A DNA stretch of 6,004 nucleotides from Thermoproteota archaeon (GCA_013153895.1 JAADDN010000120.1:1-6004), one strand, 5' to 3'; numbered from the stretch's first letter, positions 1 to 5,568 are shown. The notes: generated by a model from the sequence alone, not told the origin. Program-made: numbers and translations.

Positions 1-71
1 TCGAGAGCGTTATTGCTGGTAAGTATGTTCCAGTTGGTACTGGAATGGTTGAGCTGATGATGGAGCTGTAA
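1..71 (+). CDS. rpoA2: RNA polymerase subunit A'' (Rpo1C), C-terminal end only
   Basis: The open frame enters from the left edge (first whole codon at base 3) and stops at TAA 69-71, leaving 22 residues that end in GTGMVELMMEL. An IxGxxxPxGTGMVEL ending is characteristic of the archaeal RNA polymerase A'' subunit, the C-terminal half of the split largest subunit, which supplies part of the catalytic cleft and the bridge-helix/jaw region of the enzyme. The assignment is supported by what follows: rpl30e, nusA and rps12 come directly after rpoA2 in many archaeal genomes. Too little is visible to comment on catalytic residues, and the upstream rpoB/rpoA1 genes are outside the window. Confidence 0.85.
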   Translation, partial: ESVIAGKYVPVGTGMVELMMEL

Positions 72-74
72 CCT

Positions 75-90
75 GGGAAAAGATTTTTAA
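75..90 (+). promoter_or_regulatory. Archaeal promoter (BRE/TATA) for rpl30e
   Basis: A purine-rich GGGAAAAG (75-82), resembling a TFB-recognition element, precedes an AT tract ATTTTTAA (83-90). The tract is centred about 30 bp before the rpl30e ATG at 117. With the usual archaeal spacing of about 26 bp from TATA centre to start site, transcription would begin near 112-114, giving a leader of only a few bases. It would let the L30e-NusA genes be expressed separately from the polymerase genes upstream. This is a sequence match only. Confidence 0.5.
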
Positions 91-116
91 CGCTTTGTCT
101 AGGTCTAGCGTCAGTT

Positions 117-419
117 ATGGTTGACTTAGCTAGAGAGCTTAAGGTAGCTATAAATACTGGAAAAGTTGTTCTAGGGTCTAGACAGACTATAAAAGCGATA
201 CTTAGAGGAGAAGCTAAGGCTGTAGTGGTTGCAGCAAACATACCTAACTGGATAAAGGATGATGTTGAGTATTATGCTAAGCTTGCTCAGATACCTGTCA
301 TAGTGTATCCAGGATCAAGCTGGGAGCTTGGTGCTGCATGTGGAAAGCCTTTTAAAGTCTCAACGCTAGCTATAATTGATCCAGGAGAAAGTGCTATACT
401 AGAGCTCGCACGAGGATGA
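117..419 (+). CDS. rpl30e: Large ribosomal subunit protein eL30 (L30e)
   Basis: This 100-residue protein matches the usual length (about 100) and pattern of archaeal L30e. It has an N-terminal LxxAxxTGKVVLGSRQTIKAI segment, a central KAVVVAANIP strand-loop, then IPVIVYPGSSWELGAACGKPF and a final IDPGESAIL. The RNA-binding surface of the L7Ae/L30e fold corresponds to the GSRQT and GSSWELG loops. It is a component of the large ribosomal subunit, found in archaea and eukaryotes but not as such in bacteria. The ATG at 117 is preferred because it gives family-standard length and sits just downstream of a TATA-like element. The stop is 4 bases before the nusA start, so the two are almost certainly co-transcribed. 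Confidence 0.95.
   Translation: MVDLARELKVAINTGKVVLGSRQTIKAILRGEAKAVVVAANIPNWIKDDVEYYAKLAQIPVIVYPGSSWELGAACGKPFKVSTLAIIDPGESAILELARG
412..415 (+). promoter_or_regulatory. Shine-Dalgarno-like motif for nusA
   Basis: GAGG, complementary to the archaeal 16S rRNA 3' end (CCUC), lies 8 bases before the nusA ATG at 424 and inside the last codons of rpl30e. It supports the 424 start and fits internal-gene initiation in an operon. Confidence 0.5.
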
Positions 420-423
420 GACC

Positions 424-858
424 ATGCCCAACATAAGATTAACAGATGAGGAACTAAGATATGCAGCACTGTTCGAGAAGATAACTGGGATAGTGCCAGT
501 TGACACTATAATTGACGAGAATTATAATAGGATAATATTCGTAGTTGATAAGGGATTCGCACCATTGGCAGTTGGTAGAGGTGGTGTAAACATCAAGCGT
601 CTTAAAGAGCTCATAGGTAAGGATGTCGAGGTCGTTGAGAAGGGTGATACTCCTGAAGAGCTCATAAAGAACTGCCTATACCCTGCTAGGGTCCTAGCAG
701 TTAAAATAATGAAGTTACCATCCTCAGGAGTCGTCGCTATAGCTACAGTACATCCTGACGATAAGGCTATAGCGATCGGTAGACAGGGTAGAAACATAAG
801 TAGAGCTAAGCTTCTAGCTAAGAGGTACTTCGATATTGAGAAGGTAATACTATCCTAA
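424..858 (+). CDS. nusA: NusA-like transcription factor, two KH domains
   Basis: This 144-residue protein is the short archaeal form of NusA. It keeps only the two KH RNA-binding domains and lacks the N-terminal polymerase-binding and S1 domains of bacterial NusA. KH1 carries the GXXG loop GRGG at residues 51-54, within an AVGRGGVNIK context. KH2 carries GRQG at 119-122, within AIAIGRQGRNI. The start MPNIRLTDEELRYAALFEKITG and the length agree with archaeal homologues. The family is presumed to bind RNA during transcription elongation or termination, but its archaeal role is not firmly established. It lies 4 bases after rpl30e and 54 bases before rps12, in the conserved rpoA2-rpl30e-nusA-rps12 order. 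Confidence 0.93.
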   Translation: MPNIRLTDEELRYAALFEKITGIVPVDTIIDENYNRIIFVVDKGFAPLAVGRGGVNIKRLKELIGKDVEVVEKGDTPEELIKNCLYPARVLAVKIMKLPSSGVVAIATVHPDDKAIAIGRQGRNISRAKLLAKRYFDIEKVILS

Positions 859-880
859 GATTAGCAGTTTCAGCCTAAGA

Positions 881-888
881 CTTTTAAA
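881..888 (+). promoter_or_regulatory. TATA box of a probable internal promoter for rps12
   Basis: CTTTTAAA (881-888) matches the crenarchaeal TATA consensus and lies in the 54-bp gap between nusA and rps12. Its centre is about 28 bp before the rps12 ATG at 913, so the predicted start site (about 910-912) would give an essentially leaderless transcript. No Shine-Dalgarno-like motif is seen close to the ATG, which agrees. Confidence 0.6.
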
Positions 889-894
889 CCTCTA

Positions 895-904
895 AGAAGC
901 TTCT
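895..904 (+). promoter_or_regulatory. 10-bp perfect palindrome between the rps12 TATA box and start
   Basis: AGAAGCTTCT is a perfect 10-bp palindrome between the TATA box (881-888) and the predicted start of rps12 transcription. The position would suit a repressor site or polymerase-loading interference, but a palindrome this short can easily arise by chance. Confidence 0.2.
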
Positions 905-912
905 AACAAGAC

Positions 913-1356
913 ATGCCAGGTAAGAAGAGTCCTGTAGGATTATTCGCAGCTAGGAAGTTAAGATTGAAGAGAAAGAAGTTCAGGTGGAGTGACCTACACT
1001 ATAAGCGTAGAGTACTACGATTTGCTAAGAAGTTTGATCCACTTGAAGGTGCTCCAATGGCCAGGGGAATAGTGCTTGAGAAGGTTGGTGTAGAAGCTAG
1101 GAAGCCTAATGCAGCTGTGAGAAAGTGTGTGAGAGTTCAGCTAGTTAAGAATGGTAAGATAGTTACAGCATTCGTGCCATATGACGGTGGTCTAAACGTG
1201 ATTAATGAGCATGATGAGGTCATAATAGAGAGAATAGGAGGACCAGAGGGTAGAGCATATGGAGACCTGCCTGGAGTTAGATTTAGAGTAGTGATGGTTA
1301 ATGGTGTAAGCTTAAAAGCAATATTGGAGGGTAAGAGACAGAAACCTATGAGATAA
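913..1356 (+). CDS. rps12: Small ribosomal subunit protein uS12 (archaeal type)
   Basis: This 147-residue protein has the length and pattern of archaeal S12, including the basic N-terminal extension (RKLRLKRKKFRW, residues 14-25) that threads into 16S rRNA. Conserved blocks follow in order: DPLEGAPMARGIVLEKVGVEAR (42-63), the decoding-loop motif RKPNAAVRKC (63-72), VTAFVPYDGG, EHDEVIIERIGG, and GDLPGVRF before the MVNGVSLKA ending. S12 lines the decoding centre of the small subunit. In the decoding loop the widely conserved PNSA is PNAA here, with Ala67 (codon GCA, 1111-1113) replacing the serine equivalent to Ser50 of Thermus S12. The start at 913 matches the family and follows a TATA box at leaderless spacing. 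The stop is one base from the stop codon of the convergent speE. Confidence 0.96.
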   Translation: MPGKKSPVGLFAARKLRLKRKKFRWSDLHYKRRVLRFAKKFDPLEGAPMARGIVLEKVGVEARKPNAAVRKCVRVQLVKNGKIVTAFVPYDGGLNVINEHDEVIIERIGGPEGRAYGDLPGVRFRVVMVNGVSLKAILEGKRQKPMR

Positions 1357-1357
1357 G

Positions 1358-2236
1358 TTAACGCTTTATCTTCCTATATATTGGCAAGTTCATGAGTGCT
1401 ATGTGAGTTCTACCACTGTAGAATCTTGTCTCAACGTTCCTACTCTTCAATCTCTTATCAACCTCCTCAACAGTAAGCTTCTCTGGATCATGTATCTTGC
1501 TACCTATTATGAAGTTGCATGCGTATCCAAATGATGGAATCCATACATTATATTCTTTCACTATTGGAAATACTTGTTTAACAGATTCTAGAACTTTATC
1601 ATAAACATTCTCGTAGTAGAATGATGAACCTGCTTGTGTAACCATTATTCCATCTTCTGTCAATATCTCACTTATCTTCTTATAGAACTGTGCTGTATAT
1701 AGTTCATATGCTATCTCTGATGCATATGGATCTGTTAGGTCTAGTATAACTACATCATATTTTTCTGTCGTCTTGTTTACGTATTCTTTACCATCTGCTA
1801 TTACTACTCTTCCTCTAGGATCGTAGAATGATCCTCTGTGAAGTTCCTGTAAGTATTGTTTTGATAGTTCTACAACCTTCTCATCTATGTCTACCATTAC
1901 TGCTTCTGTTACTGTATTATGTTTGAGTACTTCTCTCAATGTTGCTCCTTCTCCTCCTCCTATGATTAGTACCTTCCTTGGATTAGGATGTGTTATCATT
2001 GCTGGATGTACTAGAGACTCGTGGTATATATGTTCGTCTACTTCTGTTGATTGTACAAGTCCGTCTAGCACTAGTGCTCTACCATACTCTGTTAATTCTA
2101 CGATCTCAATATTCTGGTATTGACTTCGTGTTTGTTGTATTACTTTGCTTATCTTCATTATCATGTATGTCTCGTATGATACTGGTTGTATTACTACTAG
2201 TCCTGGTATTATTAGACTTGTCACTATAGGTCTCAT
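1358..2236 (-). CDS. speE: Polyamine aminopropyltransferase (spermidine synthase family)
   Basis: The product transfers an aminopropyl group from decarboxylated S-adenosylmethionine to a diamine or agmatine acceptor, making spermidine-type polyamines. Numbered from the ATG at 2236 (292 residues), the N-terminal beta domain holds SQYQNIEIVE (38-47) and LDGLVQSTEVDEHIYHE (57-73). The Rossmann domain follows with GGGEG (93-97) and MVDIDEKV (114-121) for the nucleoside, ADG (147-149), and the gate/catalytic segment DLTDP (166-170), where Asp166 and Asp169 correspond to conserved active-site aspartates. The acceptor cannot be read from sequence; characterised crenarchaeal homologues accept several amines. 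The start is uncertain: a GTG at 2224 (288 residues) fits the TATA spacing as a leaderless start better than ATG 2236. The gene is convergent with rps12 (1-base gap) and divergent from mtaB. Confidence 0.92.
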   Translation of the reverse strand: MRPIVTSLIIPGLVVIQPVSYETYMIMKISKVIQQTRSQYQNIEIVELTEYGRALVLDGLVQSTEVDEHIYHESLVHPAMITHPNPRKVLIIGGGEGATLREVLKHNTVTEAVMVDIDEKVVELSKQYLQELHRGSFYDPRGRVVIADGKEYVNKTTEKYDVVILDLTDPYASEIAYELYTAQFYKKISEILTEDGIMVTQAGSSFYYENVYDKVLESVKQVFPIVKEYNVWIPSFGYACNFIIGSKIHDPEKLTVEEVDKRLKSRNVETRFYSGRTHIALMNLPIYRKIKR

Positions 2237-2245
2237 ATGGTCAGG

Positions 2246-2252
2246 GTTTTTA
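2246..2252. promoter_or_regulatory. TATA-like element shared by divergent speE and mtaB
   Basis: TTTTTAA on the plus strand reads TTAAAAA on the minus strand and is the only good TATA candidate in the roughly 45 bp between the two genes. Plus-strand spacing predicts a start site near 2275-2277, just before the mtaB GTG 2279/ATG 2282. Minus-strand spacing predicts a start near 2222-2224, exactly at an in-frame speE GTG. Clear BRE motifs are not visible on either flank, so direction cannot be ranked. Confidence 0.5.
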
Positions 2253-2257
2253 AGAAG

Positions 2258-2270
2258 TAATGTTACATTA
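2258..2270. promoter_or_regulatory. 13-bp inverted repeat, candidate operator
   Basis: TAATGT-T-ACATTA is a perfect inverted repeat with 6-bp arms and a 1-base centre. Counting AA at 2255-2256 and TT at 2272-2273, symmetry extends to 19 bp with one mismatched pair. It lies 5 bp past the TATA element on the mtaB side, between TATA and the predicted mtaB start site. The same site is upstream of the TATA element from the speE side. That geometry suits a dimeric regulator repressing mtaB and/or activating speE. The function is inferred only from symmetry and position. Confidence 0.4.
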
Positions 2271-2281
2271 GTTGCGAAGTG

Positions 2282-3667
2282 ATGAGGGTATACGTTGAGA
2301 CTTATGGTTGCTGGCTGAACAAGGCTGATAGTATGATCATGATTACTCTACTCTTGAGAAGAGGTTACAATATTGTTACTAGGGTTGAAGATGCTGATAT
2401 AGTGATATTGAACACTTGTGCTGTCAGAGGTGACTCTGAGATTAGGCAGTTGAAACGTATGAGAGAGCTCTATCGTAAGTATCCTGATAAGATCTATATC
2501 ATAGCTGGATGTCTAGCTAAGGTACGTGTTAGTGAGATAAGGAAAATTTTTGAAGGTAAGTGCATAATTGTTGGTCCTAATGATGTAGAGAACATTGATA
2601 ATATTATTGATGTTGCTCTTAGAGAGGAACGTAAGATATTTCTAAGTGATGATAGACCTATGAAAGTTCTTCCTGACTATATTCCAGAACTGATGATGCA
2701 TGTACATGTTGTTCCTCTACAGGTTGGATGTCTATGTTCATGTACTTTCTGTGTTACTAAGTATGCTAGAGATGTTAAAGGTAAAGTTAAGAGTTATCCT
2801 ATCGATCTAATTATTGAAAACGTGAAGAAGGCTATTGAGAGAGGTGCTAGAGAGATCTATCTTACTGGTCAAGATGTTGCTTGTTATGGATTTGATAGAG
2901 GTTATACTTTGGTAGATCTTCTTGAGAAACTTCTATCATCAATTGATAGAGATGACATATTTATAAGGATTGGTATGTCAGAGCCTGAAGCTTTCAGTAA
3001 GATTGCTGATCAACTCATAGATATAGTTAAGAGAGATCGAAGAGTATACAAGTATTTTCATCTTCCTGTACAGTCAGGTAGTGATAAGATTTTGAGATTA
3101 ATGCGTAGAAAATATACTGTTGATGAGTATAGAGAGCTTGTACGTAAGATACGTAGAGAGATTCCTAATGCTACCATAGTTACTGACATGATAGTTGGCT
3201 TTCCTGGAGAGACAGAGGAAGACTTTGAACTATCTCTTAAATTGATTAGAGAGTTAGAGTTTGATAAGGTCCATGTTGCACGTTTCAGTCCTAGACCCTT
3301 CACTGAGGCTGAGGTCATGGAGAATCAGGTTCCTGATAGTGTTAAGAAGATGAGGAGTAGAAGAATGGTTGAGATAGCTAACGAGGTCTCTCTCAAGAGG
3401 AATCTTATGTATATTGGTGGAAGATTTAGAGGTATAGTAAGCTCTCTAGATCAGAAAGGTCAGGGAGTTGTTGTGAGATTAGAGAACTATAAGCCAACGA
3501 TAGTTAAGAATGTTGATGATAGTCTCATAAGTGCTATAGTTGAGGTTAACATTAGAGATGCTACACCAATAAACTTGATAGGTGACATTGATAAGGTAAT
3601 TATAGAACCTGTAAAGATATTCAGAAGAGTACAAATATGTGAGGAACTAGTTGAAGATGCAAGCTAG
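2282..3667 (+). CDS. tRNA N6-threonylcarbamoyladenosine methylthiotransferase (e-MtaB type)
   Basis: This radical-SAM enzyme family adds a methylthio group to t6A37, giving ms2t6A in ANN-decoding tRNAs; MtaB, archaeal e-MtaB and human CDKAL1 belong to it. Numbered from ATG 2282 (461 residues), the N-terminal UPF0004 domain begins VYVETYGCWLNKADS and has the three cluster cysteines Cys10, Cys46 (NTCAVR) and Cys77 (AGCLAK). The radical SAM domain has CxxxCxxC at Cys150, Cys154 and Cys157, then LTGQDVACYG and HLPVQSGSDKILRLMRRKYT. A C-terminal TRAM-like RNA-binding domain spans about 373-436. CWLNK and the overall pattern favour the archaeal/eukaryotic e-MtaB subgroup over MiaB. There is an extra cysteine at 152 inside the cluster motif. 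A GTG at 2279 is an alternative start one codon upstream. No Shine-Dalgarno motif is seen, so the message is probably leaderless. The gene overlaps the next gene. Confidence 0.9.
   Translation: MRVYVETYGCWLNKADSMIMITLLLRRGYNIVTRVEDADIVILNTCAVRGDSEIRQLKRMRELYRKYPDKIYIIAGCLAKVRVSEIRKIFEGKCIIVGPNDVENIDNIIDVALREERKIFLSDDRPMKVLPDYIPELMMHVHVVPLQVGCLCSCTFCVTKYARDVKGKVKSYPIDLIIENVKKAIERGAREIYLTGQDVACYGFDRGYTLVDLLEKLLSSIDRDDIFIRIGMSEPEAFSKIADQLIDIVKRDRRVYKYFHLPVQSGSDKILRLMRRKYTVDEYRELVRKIRREIPNATIVTDMIVGFPGETEEDFELSLKLIRELEFDKVHVARFSPRPFTEAEVMENQVPDSVKKMRSRRMVEIANEVSLKRNLMYIGGRFRGIVSSLDQKGQGVVVRLENYKPTIVKNVDDSLISAIVEVNIRDATPINLIGDIDKVIIEPVKIFRRVQICEELVEDAS
3640..3644 (+). promoter_or_regulatory. Shine-Dalgarno-like motif for the GNAT gene
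   Basis: TGAGG, complementary to the archaeal 16S 3' end, lies within the mtaB coding region. It is 6 bases before an in-frame TTG at 3651 and 12 bases before the ATG at 3657. The shorter spacing is more usual, so TTG initiation is a real alternative to ATG. Confidence 0.45.
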
Positions 3668-4232
3668 CGAGGTAAAGAGGATCCGTAAGATACGTGTTGA
3701 AGATCTTGAGGAGATTTCTAGAATAATTATGGAAGTGTTCCCTGAAGATTGTAACATAATAATTAGATATGTAAAGTATATTTATGCTATAGTGAGAGAT
3801 CACTCATATATTGTAGAGATTAATAATAATATTGCAGGATTCTGCATAAACTCTGTAGAGTATGGTAGAGGTCATATAATGTATCTTGCAGTAAAGAGTA
3901 ATTATAGGAGGAGAGGTGTAGGTAAAGCTCTTCTATGTGTATCGTTGATACATTTCTTCTATGAGTTAGATCTTTCAGAAGTGTTTCTTGAAGTTCAGAC
4001 TGAGAATGTTCCAGCTATAAGATTGTATGAGAGTCTTGGTTTCAGGATAGTTAGAAGGATACCTCGCTATTATATTGATGGTAGTGACTGTTATGTGATG
4101 GTTGTTGATAAGGGGACTTTCAGGAACTTTTGTGAGAGTATGTGTATATCATTACTCGACGACTATGACCTTCATGAGGTTGGTAGTCTCTTCTCTAAGT
4201 CCTCCCGTCATGACTACTATCTCTCCAACTGA
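3657..4232 (+). CDS. GNAT family N-acetyltransferase, RimI/Ard1-like
   Basis: The family uses acetyl-CoA to acetylate amines; RimI/Ard1-type archaeal members acetylate protein N-termini, which is the best guess here. From ATG 3657 (191 residues), the acetyl-CoA loop is YRRRGVGKALL (83-93). It is followed by FLEVQTENVPAIRLYESLGF (110-129), where EVQ replaces the EVR common in RimI/Ard1 proteins, and YYIDGSDCYVMVV (138-150). The GNAT fold normally ends near there. About 40 more residues follow, and residues 166-191 are encoded opposite the end of pyk (81-bp antisense overlap). The start overlaps the mtaB stop by 11 bases, so the two are translationally linked. A TTG at 3651 is the alternative start (193 residues). 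The substrate is unknown, and a different small-molecule or protein target is possible. Confidence 0.82.
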   Translation: MQASEVKRIRKIRVEDLEEISRIIMEVFPEDCNIIIRYVKYIYAIVRDHSYIVEINNNIAGFCINSVEYGRGHIMYLAVKSNYRRRGVGKALLCVSLIHFFYELDLSEVFLEVQTENVPAIRLYESLGFRIVRRIPRYYIDGSDCYVMVVDKGTFRNFCESMCISLLDDYDLHEVGSLFSKSSRHDYYLSN

Positions 4233-5549
4233 GACCTCTTCCTCTTTTTTGAGTATTTCTAATAGTTTGTTAAGTGCTTCCCAAACATCTTCAACATCAT
4301 GTACAATATATGGCTTTACTCCCCATAATAATTGTAGTTGTCTCCTAACTTTCTCACTTCTTGTTGCAGCATATATCTCTGTTCTTGGTCTAAATCTGCT
4401 TACTCTTCTAGCTGTTGTTCCACCTCTAGTATATATTAGTATCTTAGCGTTAAGTAGCTCAGCAACATGTGCTACACCATGAGCAAATCTGTCATGCAGG
4501 TTTGCTCTTGGATACTCAACCTCTACGTGAAGCTTCTTCTCTGCCTCTTCTATGATTCTTCTTAACCATCTTACTGCTTCTACAGGATACTTACCTACAG
4601 CAGTCTCATCTGCAAGCATGAGTGCATCAACTCCTTCTCTAACTGCAACCATGACGTCGACAACTTCTGATCTTGTTGGCATTGGTTTCTCAACCATTGA
4701 TTCTAGAAGCTGTGTAGCTACTATGACAGGTTTTGCATAGTATATACTTCTTCTAACTATCTCAAGCTGTATTTCAGGTATCTTCTCTAACGAGAAGTAG
4801 AGTGCTAGATCTCCTCTAGCTACTAGTACTGCATCTGCCTCATGTATTATTGAGTCAAGGTTCTCTACTGCTCTTCTAGTCTCAATCTTAGCTATAACCT
4901 TTATATCTTCTGCACCTCTATCCTGTAGGAAGTCCTTCAGAACTCTAACATCTTCTCTAGATCTGACGAATGATAATCCAACATAGTCTAGTCCAGCTTC
5001 AATTACGAATTCTAGATCTCTCATATCTTTCTCAGTAAGTGTTGGTAAGGGGAGGTCCTTACCAAGTATGGAGAAAGTCATCTCTGACTTCACTATACCA
5101 TCATTAAGTACTACACATTCTACATGTCTCTCTTTGACATCTTCTACACGTAGCCAGAGAGCTCCTGCTCCTAGAACTATTGTATCTCCTTCCTCTATTA
5201 TGTCGAACACTTTCTTACTAGGTAGAGGAATCTCATATTTTGATGCTTGTCCCGTCTCTGCTAGAACTATAATTACTTTATCACCCTTCTTCACCTGATA
5301 GTTTGTGTCTAACTTTCCTGTTCTTACTGTTGGTCCCTGTAGATCTCCTACTACTGGTATAGGTTTCTCAACTATCTTCTCAGCTTCTCTTACTAGGTTC
5401 ACCATTTCTCTCCACATTTCTGGATTACCATGTGCAAAATTTATTCGGAAACAGTCTACACCTTCTCTAGCTAGTCTAATAACGATATCTCTATTCATTG
5501 TTGCTGGACCTATGGTAGCTATGATCTTAGTTCTCCTACGGTAAACCAC
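4152..5549 (-). CDS. pyk: Pyruvate kinase
   Basis: The enzyme converts phosphoenolpyruvate and ADP to pyruvate and ATP in glycolysis. The 465-residue length is normal. The barrel A domain starts RRTKIIATIGPA (5-16), with Arg35 and Asn37 in RINFAHG. A B-domain lid spans about 80-170. The barrel resumes at LTEKDMRDLEF, with IAKIE containing catalytic Lys221 and metal ligand Glu223, ARGDL with metal ligand Asp247, then ATQLLESM and MLADETAVGKYP. The C domain runs from about 350. Unusual residues are Ala39 in NFAHG (serine in K+-dependent enzymes), DLQGPT at 69-74 (Thr74 at the position of rabbit Glu117) and LGAGAL in the lid where DDG is usual. The start is GTG 5549: an in-frame TAG lies two codons upstream and the N-terminus matches the family. 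It lies 26 bp after the DUF72 gene and its 3' end overlaps the convergent GNAT gene. Confidence 0.95.
   Translation of the reverse strand: MVYRRRTKIIATIGPATMNRDIVIRLAREGVDCFRINFAHGNPEMWREMVNLVREAEKIVEKPIPVVGDLQGPTVRTGKLDTNYQVKKGDKVIIVLAETGQASKYEIPLPSKKVFDIIEEGDTIVLGAGALWLRVEDVKERHVECVVLNDGIVKSEMTFSILGKDLPLPTLTEKDMRDLEFVIEAGLDYVGLSFVRSREDVRVLKDFLQDRGAEDIKVIAKIETRRAVENLDSIIHEADAVLVARGDLALYFSLEKIPEIQLEIVRRSIYYAKPVIVATQLLESMVEKPMPTRSEVVDVMVAVREGVDALMLADETAVGKYPVEAVRWLRRIIEEAEKKLHVEVEYPRANLHDRFAHGVAHVAELLNAKILIYTRGGTTARRVSRFRPRTEIYAATRSEKVRRQLQLLWGVKPYIVHDVEDVWEALNKLLEILKKEEEVSVGEIVVMTGGLREETTNLMKVIVVE
4238..4250 (+). terminator. U-rich tract, possible terminator of mtaB-GNAT
   Basis: CTTCCTCTTTTTT ends in six T residues and begins 5 bases after the GNAT stop codon. 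Archaeal transcription commonly ends at T-rich tracts in the non-template strand without a stem-loop. The tract also encodes, on the other strand, a Lys/Glu-rich stretch (KKEEE) of pyruvate kinase, so it may simply reflect that coding sequence. Confidence 0.35.
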
Positions 5550-5568
5550 GTGCTAGTGATATCTATCT

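Noticed and set aside
90..111. Possible hairpin ACGCT/AGCGT around the rpl30e start region.
   Set aside because: Five-base arms with a 12-base loop are within chance expectation, and the arms lie mostly upstream of the predicted transcript start.
895..904. AGAAGCTTCT considered as a strong operator for rps12.
   Set aside because: Kept only as a low-confidence feature: a 10-bp palindrome is expected by chance fairly often in intergenic DNA and there is no second copy nearby.
1887..2229. Plus-strand open frames opposite speE, one with a hydrophobic, membrane-like C-terminus.
   Set aside because: Their hydrophobicity comes from the antisense of isoleucine/valine/tyrosine-rich codons; speE has the family motifs in the other strand.
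2279..2328. C/D-box sRNA candidate: GTGATGA at 2279-2285 followed by CTGA motifs near 2315 and 2325.
   Set aside because: The C-box match is the GTG/ATG start of mtaB, no internal D'/C' pair is present, and both CTGA motifs fall in coding sequence.
2646..2696. Second C/D-box-like pattern inside mtaB: GTGATGA (2646-2652), CTGA (2673-2676), TGATGA (2691-2696).
   Set aside because: Spacing of C, D' and C' is tempting, but there is no closing D box within the next 25 bases and no terminal stem, and the region is ordinary codons of a conserved protein.
5068..5544. Plus-strand open frames opposite pyruvate kinase (for example 5068-5298 and 5305-5544).
   Set aside because: They are serine/threonine/leucine-rich mirror frames of a clearly conserved gene, without motifs or a ribosome binding signal.
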